Part shown: positions 39,101 to 48,035 of the stretch, piece by piece
Position numbering within the stretch: position 1 is the stretch's first letter
How the letters are laid out: every line of letters starts with the position of its first letter
Assembly (NCBI GenBank): GCA_020137815.1
Contig: CM035350.1
Location: forward strand, 1,221,011-1,285,010
Direction of reading: 5' to 3'
Source: Hormiphora californensis
Lineage: Eukaryota; Ctenophora; Tentaculata; Cydippida; Pleurobrachiidae
DNA: 64,000 nucleotides
Position numbers and translations under genes: made by a program
Notes under the pieces: model-generated
What the model saw: only the letters and a program-made list of their open reading frames with translations
The model's database searches: none
What the model was told of the DNA's origin: nothing

Positions 39101-42100
39101 AGTTCCTGATTTCAAAGAACGTCAGTTGGAAGTAGATGAGTCTCTGGAAGAAGAGTTTGATGTTGAAGTCAAAATGGAAACAGTTGATGTTGTTAAGAGT
39201 GTTCCCGTTCCTTCTAAGACGACCCAAACGAAAGTCAAGCCAGTTGAAAAGGAGATTAAGGAAACTGAATTTGTCCCAAAAGAGAATATACTTGAAGTAG
39301 TGACCCAAGATTCCATGGAACAGTTCCTGGCCTATGATGTCCATCTCCATGACTACTCTGCCTCCGATTCTGATGCCTCTGTTGACTCTCACCCTAAGTC
39401 TGGTAAGAAGCGACAGAGGAAGCGAGGTGTCATGAGGATCACCCAGGAAGGTCTTTTGGCCAGTCCTGATAACCGTCTAGTGTTCGGAAAGGACGGACTG
39501 CCACTGCGACCTTGTCCGGATCATGACGGGCTTCCTAAAACGGACAACAAAGACTACATGCTAGATCTCACTGGTAAACCTCTAATTGGACCTGACGGAT
39601 ACCGTATTAGACCCGGCCAGGGAACCTATGGACCCAGAGTGAACGCAGACGGACGTGTCTTCAGACCCTATGGGTCTGCTGTGGTTGACAGGTTTGATCG
39701 TCAGATCAGGGTTGGATTTGACCGCAGAGGAAGGGTTCTAACGGACAGTTCGGGTCAGCTGCACGGAAAAGACAACGAGCCTCTCTTTGATGAGAACAAT
39801 GAGCCGGTGATGTGCAGTGAGAACGCCTACGTTGGACCTGATGGCACTGTCTACAAAGCGGATGGAACCCCCGTTCTAGAGTTCCATTCCAAAAAGCGGC
39901 TCCATGTTCAGTTGAAACAGGATAAAACCCCGCGAGTAGACCAGTACGGTGAACTGGTTTGTCCGAAGAAGAAGCACCTGAAAGACGATACTGGTCGCTC
40001 CTTGGTCCCTGGAAACTTGCCATATGTCAGCAAGGGAGACCGGGTAACTTTACCTAATGGCAGTCGTCTGAAAGACAAGAAGGGAAGATCTAAAAAAGCA
40101 GGTCGTGCTCCTGACGGGAGACCTCTCATGGACAAACAGTGTTGTGTGCTGGCGCCTGACAAAAAGAACGTGCCCGGAAAAGATGGGAAACCTGTGCCTA
40201 TCATGCCAACTAGAGCCGTTGAAAAACCAAAGAAGCAGAAGGTTCCCTTTAGATCTGATGTTGTGTCCCACTGGGCAAAGGCAATAAAAAATGCTCGTCA
40301 GCTCAAGGGTATTGAAGTTGAAGAAGTGGAAATAGAGACTGGTTTAGTGACTGAAGAATTCGAGGAAGACGTGACAGAGGTTGTCATGGAGACAGTTAAT
40401 GTTGTCAAAAGTGCTCCTTCAGCTCGGGCTGTAAAGGACAGTGCTCCTAAAATGGCTGGTTTGAAAGCTCCCGGAAAGCCCTCACAAATAGTACCTGAGG
40501 AATATGAGGTGGATGAGGAGGTTTCTGAAGAGGAAGACTTTGAAGTGAAATTTGAGAACGTTGACGTGGTGAAGAGTGCTCCGACTAGGAAGCAAGTTCC
40601 TGATAAAAAAGGCAGACAAGAGAGGCCTGAAAAGGACAATAAGATCCCAAGAAAAGTTGTTTCCAAACCATTCGAAGAAGAAGACGACTTTGAAGTTGAA
40701 ATGGAGAATGTCAATGTTGTGAAAAGTGCTCCTTCCGACAAAACCACAACTGAATTCCGAAAACCAGCAGACCTTGTCCAGACAGAGGAGCTGTTTGAGG
40801 AAACTTTCAAAGGAGAAGAGTTTGAAGTTGCAACTGGAAAAAGACCAGCCAAGAAAGGAAGTCGAAACAGACCTGAAAAAACTGTCAAAGATAGTGAGAT
40901 CACCAGGAAAATTGTCCCAAGACGCTCTGCTGAAGAGTTCCAGGAAAGACCATTGGTTCCTGAAGATTTTGAAGGAGATGACTTTGAAAGCGAAGGCTTT
41001 GAGGTTGAAATGGAGACTGTTGATGTTGTCAGAAGTTCGCCCAGCGACACAAAGAGAAAGCCACAATCTAGTGGACTAAAACGCACGGTCACTGAAGAAG
41101 ACATTTCCGTTGTTGTCAGGGAAACTGTTGAAACAGTTAAAAGTTCTCCTGAAAAGAGTGGAGCGATCGATGTCAAGAAGACTGATGCATCCAGTAAAGA
41201 GTTCACACTTCCAAGTTTCTCACTTGACGGAAAACTTTGTTGGCCCAAATTCTCCTTTGCCTGTTCCTTAGAGGACAGTGTGTTGAGACCCATCTCCCCT
41301 GAGAAATACTTTTCTTTTGATGGAACAACTGTCCGAATGTTTGTCCTACTGCTCCCTGCCCAGTTCTCTAAAGCTAAACTTGAGATCAAGGGACCTGGTC
41401 CACGAAATGTCAAGTCTTCCTTCAGTCCATTCGGTAGAGATTGTCGGGAGATAGTGTTCTATCCAAATCAGGTGGGATCCTACTCGGTGGATGTTTTGTT
41501 CCGAGGAAAACCACTGAAAGGATTCCCTGTTACCATGGAAATCACTGACAAGGCTCCCGAGTATCACAGAGCAGAAGATCTTGTCCGGGACGAAGAAGAG
41601 GACTTTGAAGTTGAAATGGACACTGTTAAAGTTGTTAAAAGTGCTCCCTCCGATCTTCAGAAGGGAGTGGATCTCAAAAAGTTGGAAGATTTCAAAACAG
41701 ATGCATCCAGTAAAGATTTTACACTTCCAAGGTTCTCACTTGACGGAAAACTTTGTTGGCCCAAATTCTCCTTTGCCTGTTCCTTAGAGGAAAGTTTGTT
41801 GAGACCTATCTCTCCTGAGAAATACTTTGCTTTTGATGGAACAACTGTCCGAATGTTTGTCCTACTGCTTCCTGCCCAGTTCTCTAAAGCTAAACTTGAG
41901 ATCAAGGGACCTGGCCCAAAAAATGTCAAGTCTTCCTTCAGTCCATTCGGTAGAGATTGTCGGGAGATAGTGTTCTATCCAAATCAGGTGGGATCCTACT
42001 CGGTGGATGTTTTGTTCCGAGGAAAACCAATGAAAGGATTCCCTGTTACCATGGAAATCACTGACAAGGCTCCCGAGTATCATGCAGCAGAAGATCTTGT

Positions 42101-44905
42101 CCGGGACGAAGAAGAGGACTTTGAAGTTGAAATGGACACTGTTAAAGTTGTTAAAAGTGCTCCCTCCGATCTTCAGAAGGAAGTGGATGTCAAAAAGCTT
42201 GAAGATTTCAAAACAGATGCATCCAGTAAAGATTTTACACTTCCAAGTTTCTCACTTGACGGAAAACTTTGTTGGCCCAAATTCTCCTTTGCCTGTTCCT
42301 TAGAGGACAGTGTGTTGAGACCCATCTCCCCTGAGAAATACTTTTCTTTTGATGGAACAACTGTCCGAATGTTTGTCCTACTGCTCCCTGCCCAGTTCTC
42401 TAAAGCTAAACTTGAGATCAAGGGACCTGGTCCACGAAATGTCAAGTCTTCCTTCAGTCCATTCGGTAGAGATTGTCGGGAGATAGTGTTCTATCCAAAT
42501 CAGGTGGGATCCTACTCGGTGGATGTTTTGTTCCGAGGAAAACCACTGAAAGGATTCCCTGTTACCATGGAAATCACTGACAAGGCTCCCGAGTATCACA
42601 GAGCAGAAGATCTTGTCCGGGACGAAGAAGAGGACTTTGAAGTTGAAATGGACACTGTTAAATTTGTTAAAAGTGCTCCCTCTGATCTTCAGAAAGGAGT
42701 GGATCTCAAAAAGTTGGAAGATTTCAAAACAGATGCATCCAGTAAACAGTTCACACTTCCACGTTTCTCACTGGACGGAAAACTTTGTTGGCCCAAATTC
42801 TCCTTTGGCTGTTCTTTAGAGGAAAGTCTGCTGAGACCCATCTCCCCTGAGAAATACTTTGCTTTTGATGGAACAACTGCCCGAATGTTTATCCTACTGC
42901 TTCCTGCCCAGTTTTCCAAAGCTAAACTTGAGATCAAGGGACCTGGTCCAAAAAATGTCAAGTCTTCCTTCAGTCCATTCGGTAGAGATTGTCGGGAGAT
43001 AGTGTTCTATCCAAATCAGGTGGGATCCTACTCGGTGGAGGTTTTGTTCCGAGGAAAACCACTGAAAGGATTCCCTGTTACCATGGAAATCACTGACAAG
43101 GCTCCCGAGTATCACAGCAGCAGAAGATCTTGTCCGGGACGAAGAAGATCTCTCTGAGGATGATTTCGTTCAAGTAGATGCTGGATTTATCCCCCTGGAT
43201 AGGAGTGTCATGCCAGGCAATGTTCAATTAGCCTCTCCAGCTGGAATGCTATCTGCCACCATTGGATCACCAGAGCCTGTGAAACCCCTAGCTGGGGATG
43301 ATGGTGATTCGTCTGATAGTGACTTTGACATCCCTGATATCGTGACCCGCACTAAAAGTAAACCTGATTTCTCTGACTCTGACATTTCGAGTGATGATCA
43401 GGAAACAGTTGACACAACTCAAGCTAAAGTAAAGGGAGCACCTGGAGCAAGAAGGAAGAATGGATCACCCGAACCAATTCCCGGGAGACAGATTCATCCA
43501 AAGCTTGGGGTTCAAAAAGGGAAACCACCTCAATCAAAGGGAATTTCAACTAAACCTAAGAGCACCAATGGTTCAAGGCCAAAGTTCACTGGAAAGAGTA
43601 GAGGTCCTTCAAAGATAACACCCAGCCACCGTGCCACTGTACCAGTTGGTCCGAAACGGAGTGGCGGTTATAGACCCCGGTTCTGGAGTCCTCTATACCG
43701 GGCATACAAACCGAGTGTACCCCGTGAACCCAGGTGGTACAAGGGACGTCTTGCAAAACTCCGAGGAACACCGCGGAGGTTTATCAGACCCGGTGTGTCA
43801 CGTCTTGATAACGAGGGCTGTTTGTTTGGTAGAGATAACCAACCCGTACGGGACATGAATGGTCGGCCCATCTTTGCTTCAATTCAGGCAAATGGAGAAT
43901 CGATGCTGAGTCCTAAACAAGGAGCTCCTGGACAGTGAATGGCAGAGTACTGAGGGGACCTGATGGTGCACCGATTGTACCCGGTCGAGGCCTCTACGGG
44001 CCCAGGATTTCCCCATCCGGCTGTGTGTACAGTTGGGATGGAACTGTTGTGGTGGGTTCCAACAAGAGACCTCTGAAGGTGGGCTTCCTTCCCGATGGGA
44101 GAGTTAGGGTGGGGACGGTATGGTGACCTGAGATGCCCCAACAATTCCCGACTCCGCCGATCTACTGGTTCCATCCTGTATGTGTGTGATCTCCCCTATG
44201 TGGGCATTGAGGGGCTAGTATACCGACCCGATGGAACCCCTGTCAAGAACTGCACTGCCAAGGTTAGACAAGATGACAGGACGGCCCAAGGTGGACACTA
44301 AAGGTCGTCTCCTTGACAACAGAGACTCTCCACTGAGGGATGAGTATGGTGTGGTCCTGGTTCTGGGACCTGGTCCCATAGTGTTCAGAGGGATGGTAAT
44401 GCTGCCAGTGGGTCGACCCCTTCTCTCAACTAACGCCATTGTGGTGGTACCAGGAGAGGAGGAGGGACTACCTGCCGTGGATGAGAACAGCTGCATATTG
44501 GATAGTGATGGAGAGTTGATCCAGGGCAGGGACGGCAATGGGGTCGTCCTGGCAGACAGGTTACCAGTTATCCTGGAAGGAGGTCACCCTGTCCGATGCC
44601 TCTGCGGAGGAGAGTGAGGTGGAGGACCAGCTGATGTGGGATGACTTCCTCTACCAGTTCGAACTGGTGTCAAGTGACGATGAGACTCTCATTGAGAGCA
44701 GCGAGATGGTATCATCTTCCCCCGTGCTAGAGTTTGAAGAATTTGATATGGAGGAAGTACAACCTGTTGAGCGGCTGATTAGTGTTGCATCTGACATCTT
44801 CAAAGATCTGGCTGATGAGGAACCGCTAGATATGGGAGGGTTGGAGGGGGCAGAAGAGATAGAAACCATGCCAACCCTTGAACACCAACTACCTGAAACG
44901 GAGAG
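14721..44905 (+). CDS. Giant coding block of the spectraplakin: filamin-like and DG-turn domains
   Basis: About 30.2 kb and about 10,000 codons with no sign of an intron. The frame is open for thousands of codons at a time (for example 25607-33763 and 35823-43157) and changes only at small indels in otherwise conserved sequence. The first ATG is 14721, with TAA 12 bp upstream. The only phase-compatible AG just after it (14743) lacks a pyrimidine tract, so an internal start is preferred. Order: N-terminal helical segment, Ser-rich linker, about seven filamin-like Ig domains (14.7-17.6 kb), further filamin-like modules (17.6-18.9 kb), acidic linker, two divergent DG-turn domains (20.1-22.3 kb), filamin-like pairs (22.4-26.0 kb), eight near-identical DG-turn domains (27.3-40.2 kb) with a filamin-like set at 32.9-33.9 kb, four tandem C-type modules (41.2-43.1 kb), a last DG-turn domain (43.8-44.6 kb) and an acidic end. 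The block ends ...LEHQLPETE AG|gtagat in phase 2 and joins to 46068 as R-NEEKYKSF. In other spectraplakins this slot holds plectin repeats, which are not seen here. Probably cytoplasmic and elastic or scaffolding; function inferred only. Confidence 0.75.
15180..17117 (+). other. Six to seven filamin-like Ig domains, divergent set
   Basis: Successive domains of about 90 residues each end in a filamin-type G strand: GSHLLHFTIGGKRVHASPFT, NGVHVLRVHFNDAEIPECPR, GNYKLNFMVGGEHAPKSPMC, VGSHEFSVSNNDRPLKDSPR and PGLYCFDFLVNNQPVTGGPL. The G-Y/H-x-V-x-F-x(4)-I/V-x-x-S/G-P pattern is the filamin repeat signature. The copies are too diverged to be recent duplicates. The last domain, starting SKVPLPKLMKNSLKVEGRKV, is cut by a frameshift at about 17095. 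Confidence 0.7.
17095..17592 (+). other. Frameshifted filamin-like stretch
   Basis: No single frame is open, but coding-like pieces occur in all three sense frames: DHQDYPIEFEP near 17095, VLNVIFSGNLIDVRVTFWTE near 17240, and PGQYRLGYHPQG at about 17500-17537. One base beyond the last piece, another frame gives QPVQGGPIVINVEF, the expected filamin G strand (compare NNQPVTGGPLLVKV). At least four single-base changes are needed. Either assembly error or local decay. Confidence 0.6.
17593..19230 (+). other. Filamin-like A, B, C and D modules, ancestral-looking copy
   Basis: Module A: FKEVSVVPPKTIKLKFENHK ... HPGVYVVNPVYQGHLLGNPV. Module B: RLLHFVPSAIPVEELPVFRN ... GDYTVSLTKDRVNLLATLTC. Module C: FRISFSCPPEDSALKPLSPG ... 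YKITAFFGQAPLKGFPVSLA. A fourth domain ends ISGSPLRFLVERCD. A and B recur at 22.4, 23.3, 24.0, 25.4 and 32.9 kb; C recurs at 33.6 kb and four times at 41.2-43.1 kb. This copy is the most diverged and so may be the parent. It is followed by an acidic Ser-rich linker. Confidence 0.65.
19231..20063 (+). other. Acidic linker after a one-base frameshift
   Basis: The frame changes near 19224-19236: a G run (ggacgggaag) seems one base short. Restoring it would read on into MGIAEDDSFVFTPVQMKKPL. The linker is very acidic (repeated EEEDLGMEEEDLVMEEEDLE) and predicted disordered, with one weak copy of the MGVMEAVESAP linker motif at about 19458-19490. Confidence 0.6.
20064..20849 (+). repeat. DG-turn domain, divergent copy 1
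   Basis: About 262 residues from GLIRIDPKGVLVGPTNDVIL to GKDGKPVPIMPT. It is built of short segments turning on DG or PDG (GPDGYPIRPG, NADGRVFRPYG, GPDGSVYKADGTP, APDGRPMMD, GKDGKPV), suggesting stacked beta-hairpins. No known family is recognised. Much of it differs from the eight later copies, but about 20560-20650 is almost identical to them. Confidence 0.8.
20850..21482 (+). other. Pro/Thr-rich and acidic linker
   Basis: Runs of PKSTAPKSSTFAPTSTAPK followed by an acidic piece with MGVSKVVKSSPNPVVKSSPS (about 21223-21290), a form of the recurrent KSAP motif, then ADCVMSSDSEDSTCSDVEQG before the next DG-turn domain. Predicted disordered. Confidence 0.6.
21483..22275 (+). repeat. DG-turn domain, divergent copy 2, frameshifted
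   Basis: Starts GVMRINPVGLLVSPDNRLVF. Extra single bases near 21598 (agaggttaat) and 21635 (aggga) and several between 21930 and 22270 break the frame, while each piece still matches the domain (GLLTGPRVNGDGRVYRPYGS). The segment about 21788-21925 is nearly identical in DNA to the eight homogenised copies, the flanks are not. Confidence 0.7.
22276..23030 (+). other. Filamin-like A and B modules with frameshifts
   Basis: RFKAASVLPPRTIKLAFSNP ... HPGVYVVNPVYQGHLLGNPV, then two extra bases compared with the paralogues (ccagtaggtac near 22655, tttcagttgg near 22676) shift the frame, and module B resumes as PPEVWNGKEIALIFDLPSKT near 22748. Another shift lies near 22997 (cgccaaatctcatctgtacg). Confidence 0.65.
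23063..24655 (+). repeat. Tandem duplicate of filamin-like A and B modules, 729-bp unit
   Basis: Two copies at about 23245-23915 and 23974-24644, offset by 729 bp and nearly identical: QVRAPTFNGATVRPPRSIEL ... HPGVYVVNPVYQGHLLGSPV, then VFRSPPEVWNGKEIALNFDL ... EGEYTISLTKDKNTLLSTVS. A recent tandem duplication. Linkers carry the EIEMETVTEVKSAPVFQ motif. Confidence 0.8.
24656..25350 (+). other. Acidic linker with WWPSW motif
   Basis: Ser/Glu/Pro-rich disordered linker (TEVMETEEDIEVDVGKVRVV, SPPPRPVKDSK) with KWWPSWMPKPFD at 25175-25210 and a TEVVMETTVRSVPTSE motif at about 25285-25332. Confidence 0.6.
25350..25955 (+). other. Filamin-like A and B modules with frameshift
   Basis: Module A: FKHASVVSPTSLKLKYKNPN ... 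HPGVYVVNPVYQGHLLGNPV. Frame changes occur near 25345-25370 and near 25587-25620 (gtagttacttc, gcgacttcc compared with paralogues). Module B runs VFRSPPEVWNGKEIALIFDV ... TVNLKVAFFNNQIQ. Confidence 0.65.
26150..26510 (+). repeat. Acidic-helix repeat, about 47 residues, three copies
   Basis: SSEGEELVLDILKHLQEDLP with a following SAPSLIVEQDQQPTLQSTPE segment occurs at about 26180 and again 141 bp later. A third, diverged copy reads SSDSQEIVMDILRELQDPVP. An earlier trace reads DGEDLVLDDSEILKHEP (26062-26112). An amphipathic helix in an acidic Ser/Asp-rich context. Confidence 0.75.
26669..26704 (+). other. Second WWPSW motif
   Basis: KWWPSWLPKPFD in a charged disordered linker; differs from the copy at 25175-25210 only at the residue after the third Trp. 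Both precede a modular segment. Confidence 0.8.
27320..28105 (+). repeat. DG-turn domain, homogenised copy 1
   Basis: 262 residues, GVMRITQEGLLASPDNRLVF to GKDGKPVPIMPT, preceded by the constant block VTQDSMEQFLAYDVHLHDYS and a basic KSGKKRQRKR stretch. DG turns: GKDGMPL, GPDGYRI, NADGRVF, GPDGTVY, KADGTPV, PNGSRL, PDGRPLMD, GKDGKPV. Contains Cys in MCSENAY, LVCPKKK and QCCVLAP. Family not recognised. Confidence 0.88.
28709..29494 (+). repeat. DG-turn domain, homogenised copy 2
   Basis: Exactly 1,389 bp after copy 1 and almost identical in DNA, with the same VTQDSMEQFL block before it and the linkers TEVVMETVNVVKSAPSPK and DVEVKMETVDVVKSVP between. Confidence 0.88.
30098..30883 (+). repeat. 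DG-turn domain, homogenised copy 3
   Basis: 1,389 bp after copy 2; linker identical to that before copy 2 except a few bases. One change (A to S in KKSGRAPDG). Confidence 0.88.
31661..32446 (+). repeat. DG-turn domain, homogenised copy 4
   Basis: 1,563 bp after copy 3; the extra 174 bp is an added acidic linker (FDVEVEMDKFDDVKSAPSSK and RVQKRTKPESPGRQPKEFEC). Confidence 0.88.
32889..33960 (+). other. Filamin-like A, B and C modules within the DG array; C broken by indels
   Basis: Module A: FKEAFVVPPRFIKLQFINSS ... HPGVYVVSPVYQGHLLGIPV. Module B: VFRSPPEVWNGKEIALIFDL ... LLETVSCNVVFRNNQ. Module C starts FKFISCCPLENSALKEVSPG and is in several pieces between 33720 and 33960, with about five small indels (for example tccgaatggtcgtccttcc, gatcggtgattcctg). 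It closes GFPVTISLSDEQF. This A-B-C set has the same order as the one at 17.6-18.6 kb. Confidence 0.65.
34448..35233 (+). repeat. DG-turn domain, homogenised copy 5
   Basis: Preceded by the VTQDSMEQFLAYDVHLHDYS block; near-identical to copies 1-4. A small frame change (about 34223-34257, acggtcccaaattaaattcc against acggcccaaaagaaagtc) lies in its linker. Confidence 0.87.
36120..36905 (+). repeat. DG-turn domain, homogenised copy 6
   Basis: 1,672 bp after copy 5, with a longer linker containing FEIEMENVSVVKSAPTFE and a one-base frame change near 35820-35850 (gacaaggaggtttcctgaag; the paralogue at 40508-40530 reads gatgaggaggtttctgaag). Confidence 0.87.
38037..38822 (+). repeat. DG-turn domain, homogenised copy 7
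   Basis: 1,917 bp after copy 6; the linker between is the longest, with FEIEMENVSVVKSAP, SEVEMESVDVVKSAPSSK and two basic-acidic blocks. Confidence 0.87.
39426..40211 (+). repeat. DG-turn domain, homogenised copy 8
   Basis: 1,389 bp after copy 7. One P to H change (PKKKHLKDD) and R to K in GSRLKDK; otherwise near-identical. Confidence 0.87.
40320..41200 (+). other. Acidic linker with densely repeated KSAP motif
   Basis: At least five motifs in succession: TEVVMETVNVVKSAPSAR, FEVKFENVDVVKSAPTRK, FEVEMENVNVVKSAPSDK, FEVEMETVDVVRSSPSDT and SVVVRETVETVKSSPEK, alternating with basic pieces such as GKRPAKKGSRNRPEKTVKDS. Predicted disordered. Confidence 0.7.
41205..43120 (+). repeat. Four tandem filamin-like C modules, 516-bp unit
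   Basis: Copies begin at about 41206, 41722, 42238 and 42754, each 172 residues: FTLPSFSLDGKLCWPKFSFA, CSLEDSVLRPISPEKYFSFD, LEIKGPGPRNVKSSFSPFGR, then GSYSVDVLFRGKPLKGFPVT. The GPG and G-Y-V-V-F-G-P-GFPV features are those of a filamin-type Ig domain. Copies 1 and 3 are closest to each other, and 2 and 4 to each other (SLLRPISPEKYFAF), suggesting duplication of a two-copy unit. Each pair is separated by FEVEMDTVKVVKSAPSD. Confidence 0.82.
43121..43770 (+). other. Acidic then basic linker after a frameshift
   Basis: The frame shifts near 43112-43150: tatcacagcagcagaag here against tatcacagagcagaag in the earlier copies, a one-base insertion. It then runs through DGDSSDSDFDIPDIVTRTKS, then a basic stretch KSTNGSRPKFTGKSRGPSKI, to 43770. 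Confidence 0.6.
43770..44905 (+). repeat. Last DG-turn domain, divergent and frameshifted, and acidic end of the block
   Basis: RPGVSRLDNEGCLFGRDNQP, then GPDGAPIVPGRGLYGPRISP, PNNSRLRRSTGSILYVCDLP, YRPDGTPVKN and VDENSCILDSDGELIQGRDG follow the order of the DG-turn domain. Frame changes near 43921-43938, 44112-44120, 44225-44290 and 44560-44600 interrupt it. The block ends in an acidic stretch (SSDDETLIESSEMVSSSPVL, EEPLDMGGLEGAEEIETMPT) and the donor at 44905. Confidence 0.65.
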
Positions 44906-46067
<1,162 letters not shown>

Positions 46068-46218
46068 GAACGAGGAGAAATACAAATCGTTTGAGCGGAT
46101 TGGGGAAGCTCTGGACCTTTTCCTAGAGTGGTGTCGGGAAACTAAAACATCCCTTGATAACCCCCTCAAGGTTCTCATCCAAGTCAAGGAGGTGTCCAGG
46201 ATCAAGAGCCAGAAACAG
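46068..46218 (+). CDS. Spectraplakin exon joining plakin domain or giant block to the rod
   Basis: Acceptor cacttccag, donor gtcagt. The first base completes a phase-2 codon: with the donor at 8961 it gives Leu (CT|G), with the donor at 44905 it gives Arg (AG|G). It then reads NEEKYKSFERIGEALDLFLE, then WCRETKTSLDNPLKVLIQVK. The W at the end of helix A is as in spectrin repeats. Ends in phase 0. Confidence 0.82.
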
Positions 46219-46395
46219 GTCAGTCTCTCTCCCCACTCTCCCTGTATCACATGCATATAAAGAGAGGTCTCATACATTATATTGTGCATGTCTATTGGGG
46301 CCCCAATCGATCAAGAGGGAGAGCTTGAGAAAAATTGTGAATGAATTATCAAAGAGAGGGACAAAGGATTTCTTTTAAACTTGTGCCTCCTTCAG

Positions 46396-46452
46396 GAAAT
46401 GGTGGATACAGTGAGTCGTCGAGGAGAGGAGCTTGAAGACTTGGAAAATCAG
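46396..46452 (+). CDS. Spectraplakin exon (rod), 19 codons
   Basis: Acceptor tccttcag, donor gttaat. Reads EMVDTVSRRGEELEDLENQ, a heptad helix. Phase 0 at both ends, so it could be skipped without a frame change. Confidence 0.65.
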
Positions 46453-46747
46453 GTTAATAATCTTTATATTTTTCTTGTCGCGCTCCGATGGAAATATTCC
46501 ACTTTTAAAAAGCGCTGCTTTAAAAGTAATCTAGGATCGACAATCGACATGTATGCTTTACTAACACGCATTCCATCATATCAGTTTTAAGAAAAAGAAT
46601 AACCATCTAGAATTGTGTTCCACGCCAAGAATCTACTAGAATTCCTCAACCAAAACAGTCCTAAACTAACTCCTTTCACCTTGACTAGAGTTCCACCCCT
46701 TTTAACTCACATTGAAGAACATACCCCCTAACACTTCTCTCATCCAG

Positions 46748-46885
46748 GTCACGGAGTTTATCACCCATCTCCGACCTCCTTCCGGGGTCACTACTGCTGA
46801 TGCAGAGGCCATGGTTGAAGAGGCTGAGGTGGTACAGGAGAAACTAAAACTTGTCCAGGAGGAATACACCATCATACTAGAAGAG
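46748..46885 (+). CDS. Spectraplakin exon (rod)
   Basis: Acceptor catccag, donor gtacag. Reads VTEFITHLRPPSGVTTADAE, then AEVVQEKLKLVQEEYTIILE. Phase 0 at both ends. Confidence 0.75.
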
Positions 46886-47324
46886 GTACAGTTTCAGTTG
46901 GGTGGTGTGATTGGGTCACGTGGTGAGGTACAGTCCCTGTACATGGTTCAGTTGGGTGGTGTTCCGGCGGGGTAGTTGTTTTGGGAAACCACGGATATAT
47001 CCATTTTTTCAATTGGTTTTATGAGTTGTCTTTGTTTGTGTGTTTTAGTACCGGTCATATCACATACACGGCACCCCATTTATTAATACAAACAGCCCCT
47101 GAACAACTTGGTTGGCTTGTGTTTTTTCAATCAATCATCACCCTCTCACATGTGTAGTGTTTTGTGGGATATATTTCCTAGGCGGGGCTCATCATCTAGA
47201 TTGGGTCTTGTTGTAGGATAGGTAATGCTTTGATTACTATCTAGGATGGAACATTTCCTACAGACAGTGAAAGCTTATCAAGGAAGAGAGATAGGAGGAA
47301 GAAAGATAGAGAGAATGGTGGAGG

Positions 47325-47420
<96 letters not shown>

Positions 47421-47987
47421 GTGGAGAGAGAGAGAGAGAGAAAGATAGAGAGAGGGGGCAGGGTCCTCAACAAAATCCATATTGTGTCTGCTACTCTTCT
47501 CGTTGTGTCTCCCTCGTACCGTTTGTGAGAGGAGAGTGATAGAGAGTGCGCCATATGTGGTCTTGTGTATTGTCCATGACACGGTGAAAAGCACACCAGC
47601 TATGCAGCCATTTCTTTTGTTAGATCAATTTAAGATATTTGTACACATCTGCACAATAGTTCCGTGTGTAGTACAATTGATCCCGATCTGCTGGTGCCTG
47701 GGTGGGGTAGTACATTGTGTTTGTTGCAGGGTGTTAGAGGGGTGTGTGTGTGCTGCAAGGAGGAAATTGCACAACAGAAAAAGAGATGGAGAGAGAGGGA
47801 TAGATAAAGGAAGATGAGAGCTCTTTAGTTAGCTTCTATTCTGATGCTGCTACTTTTGTACTCAACATGCTGATATGAAGTTTCATAGATTGCTAATTGT
47901 ATTCCATTTGAAACGTTGTTGCATGTTGATGAGCTCCTTCATAAAGCACTTCAATGCTCCTTCATAAAACACATCATCATGTTGTAG
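46886..47987. other. Intron with (GA)n tract
   Basis: 1.1 kb between phase-0 exons. Contains a short direct repeat of gtttcagttgggtggtgt near 46888-46970 and the only long purine (GA)n tract in the window (47322-47452). Confidence 0.65.
47322..47452 (+). repeat. (GA)n microsatellite
   Basis: About 130 bp of AG/GA on the sense strand. All other long dinucleotide tracts in the gene are CT on this strand, so this one is complementary to them. Confidence 0.95.
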
Positions 47988-48035
47988 CAAGAACACACAG
48001 ATAAACTAGGAATATGGCAAGTGGAGAGACGGACG
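47988..48035 (+). CDS. Possible 16-codon cassette exon (rod)
   Basis: Acceptor tgttgtag, donor gttagg (weak). Would read QEHTDKLGIWQVERRT in phase 0 at both ends, continuing YTIILEE. The exon at 46885 can also join straight to 48393 in frame, so this is at best optional. A Ser-rich open stretch nearby (48074-48207) has no matching splice sites. Confidence 0.35.

Noticed and set aside
27320-40211. DG-turn domains as plectin (plakin) repeats
   Set aside because: They lack the plectin repeat pattern (TGGI-DP-TG--LS-EEA----L) and are far longer units with DG turns.
14721-44905. Giant block as a processed pseudogene or retrogene
   Set aside because: Indels are few relative to length, many thousands of codons stay open, and the 3' end has a donor in the phase needed by the next exon.
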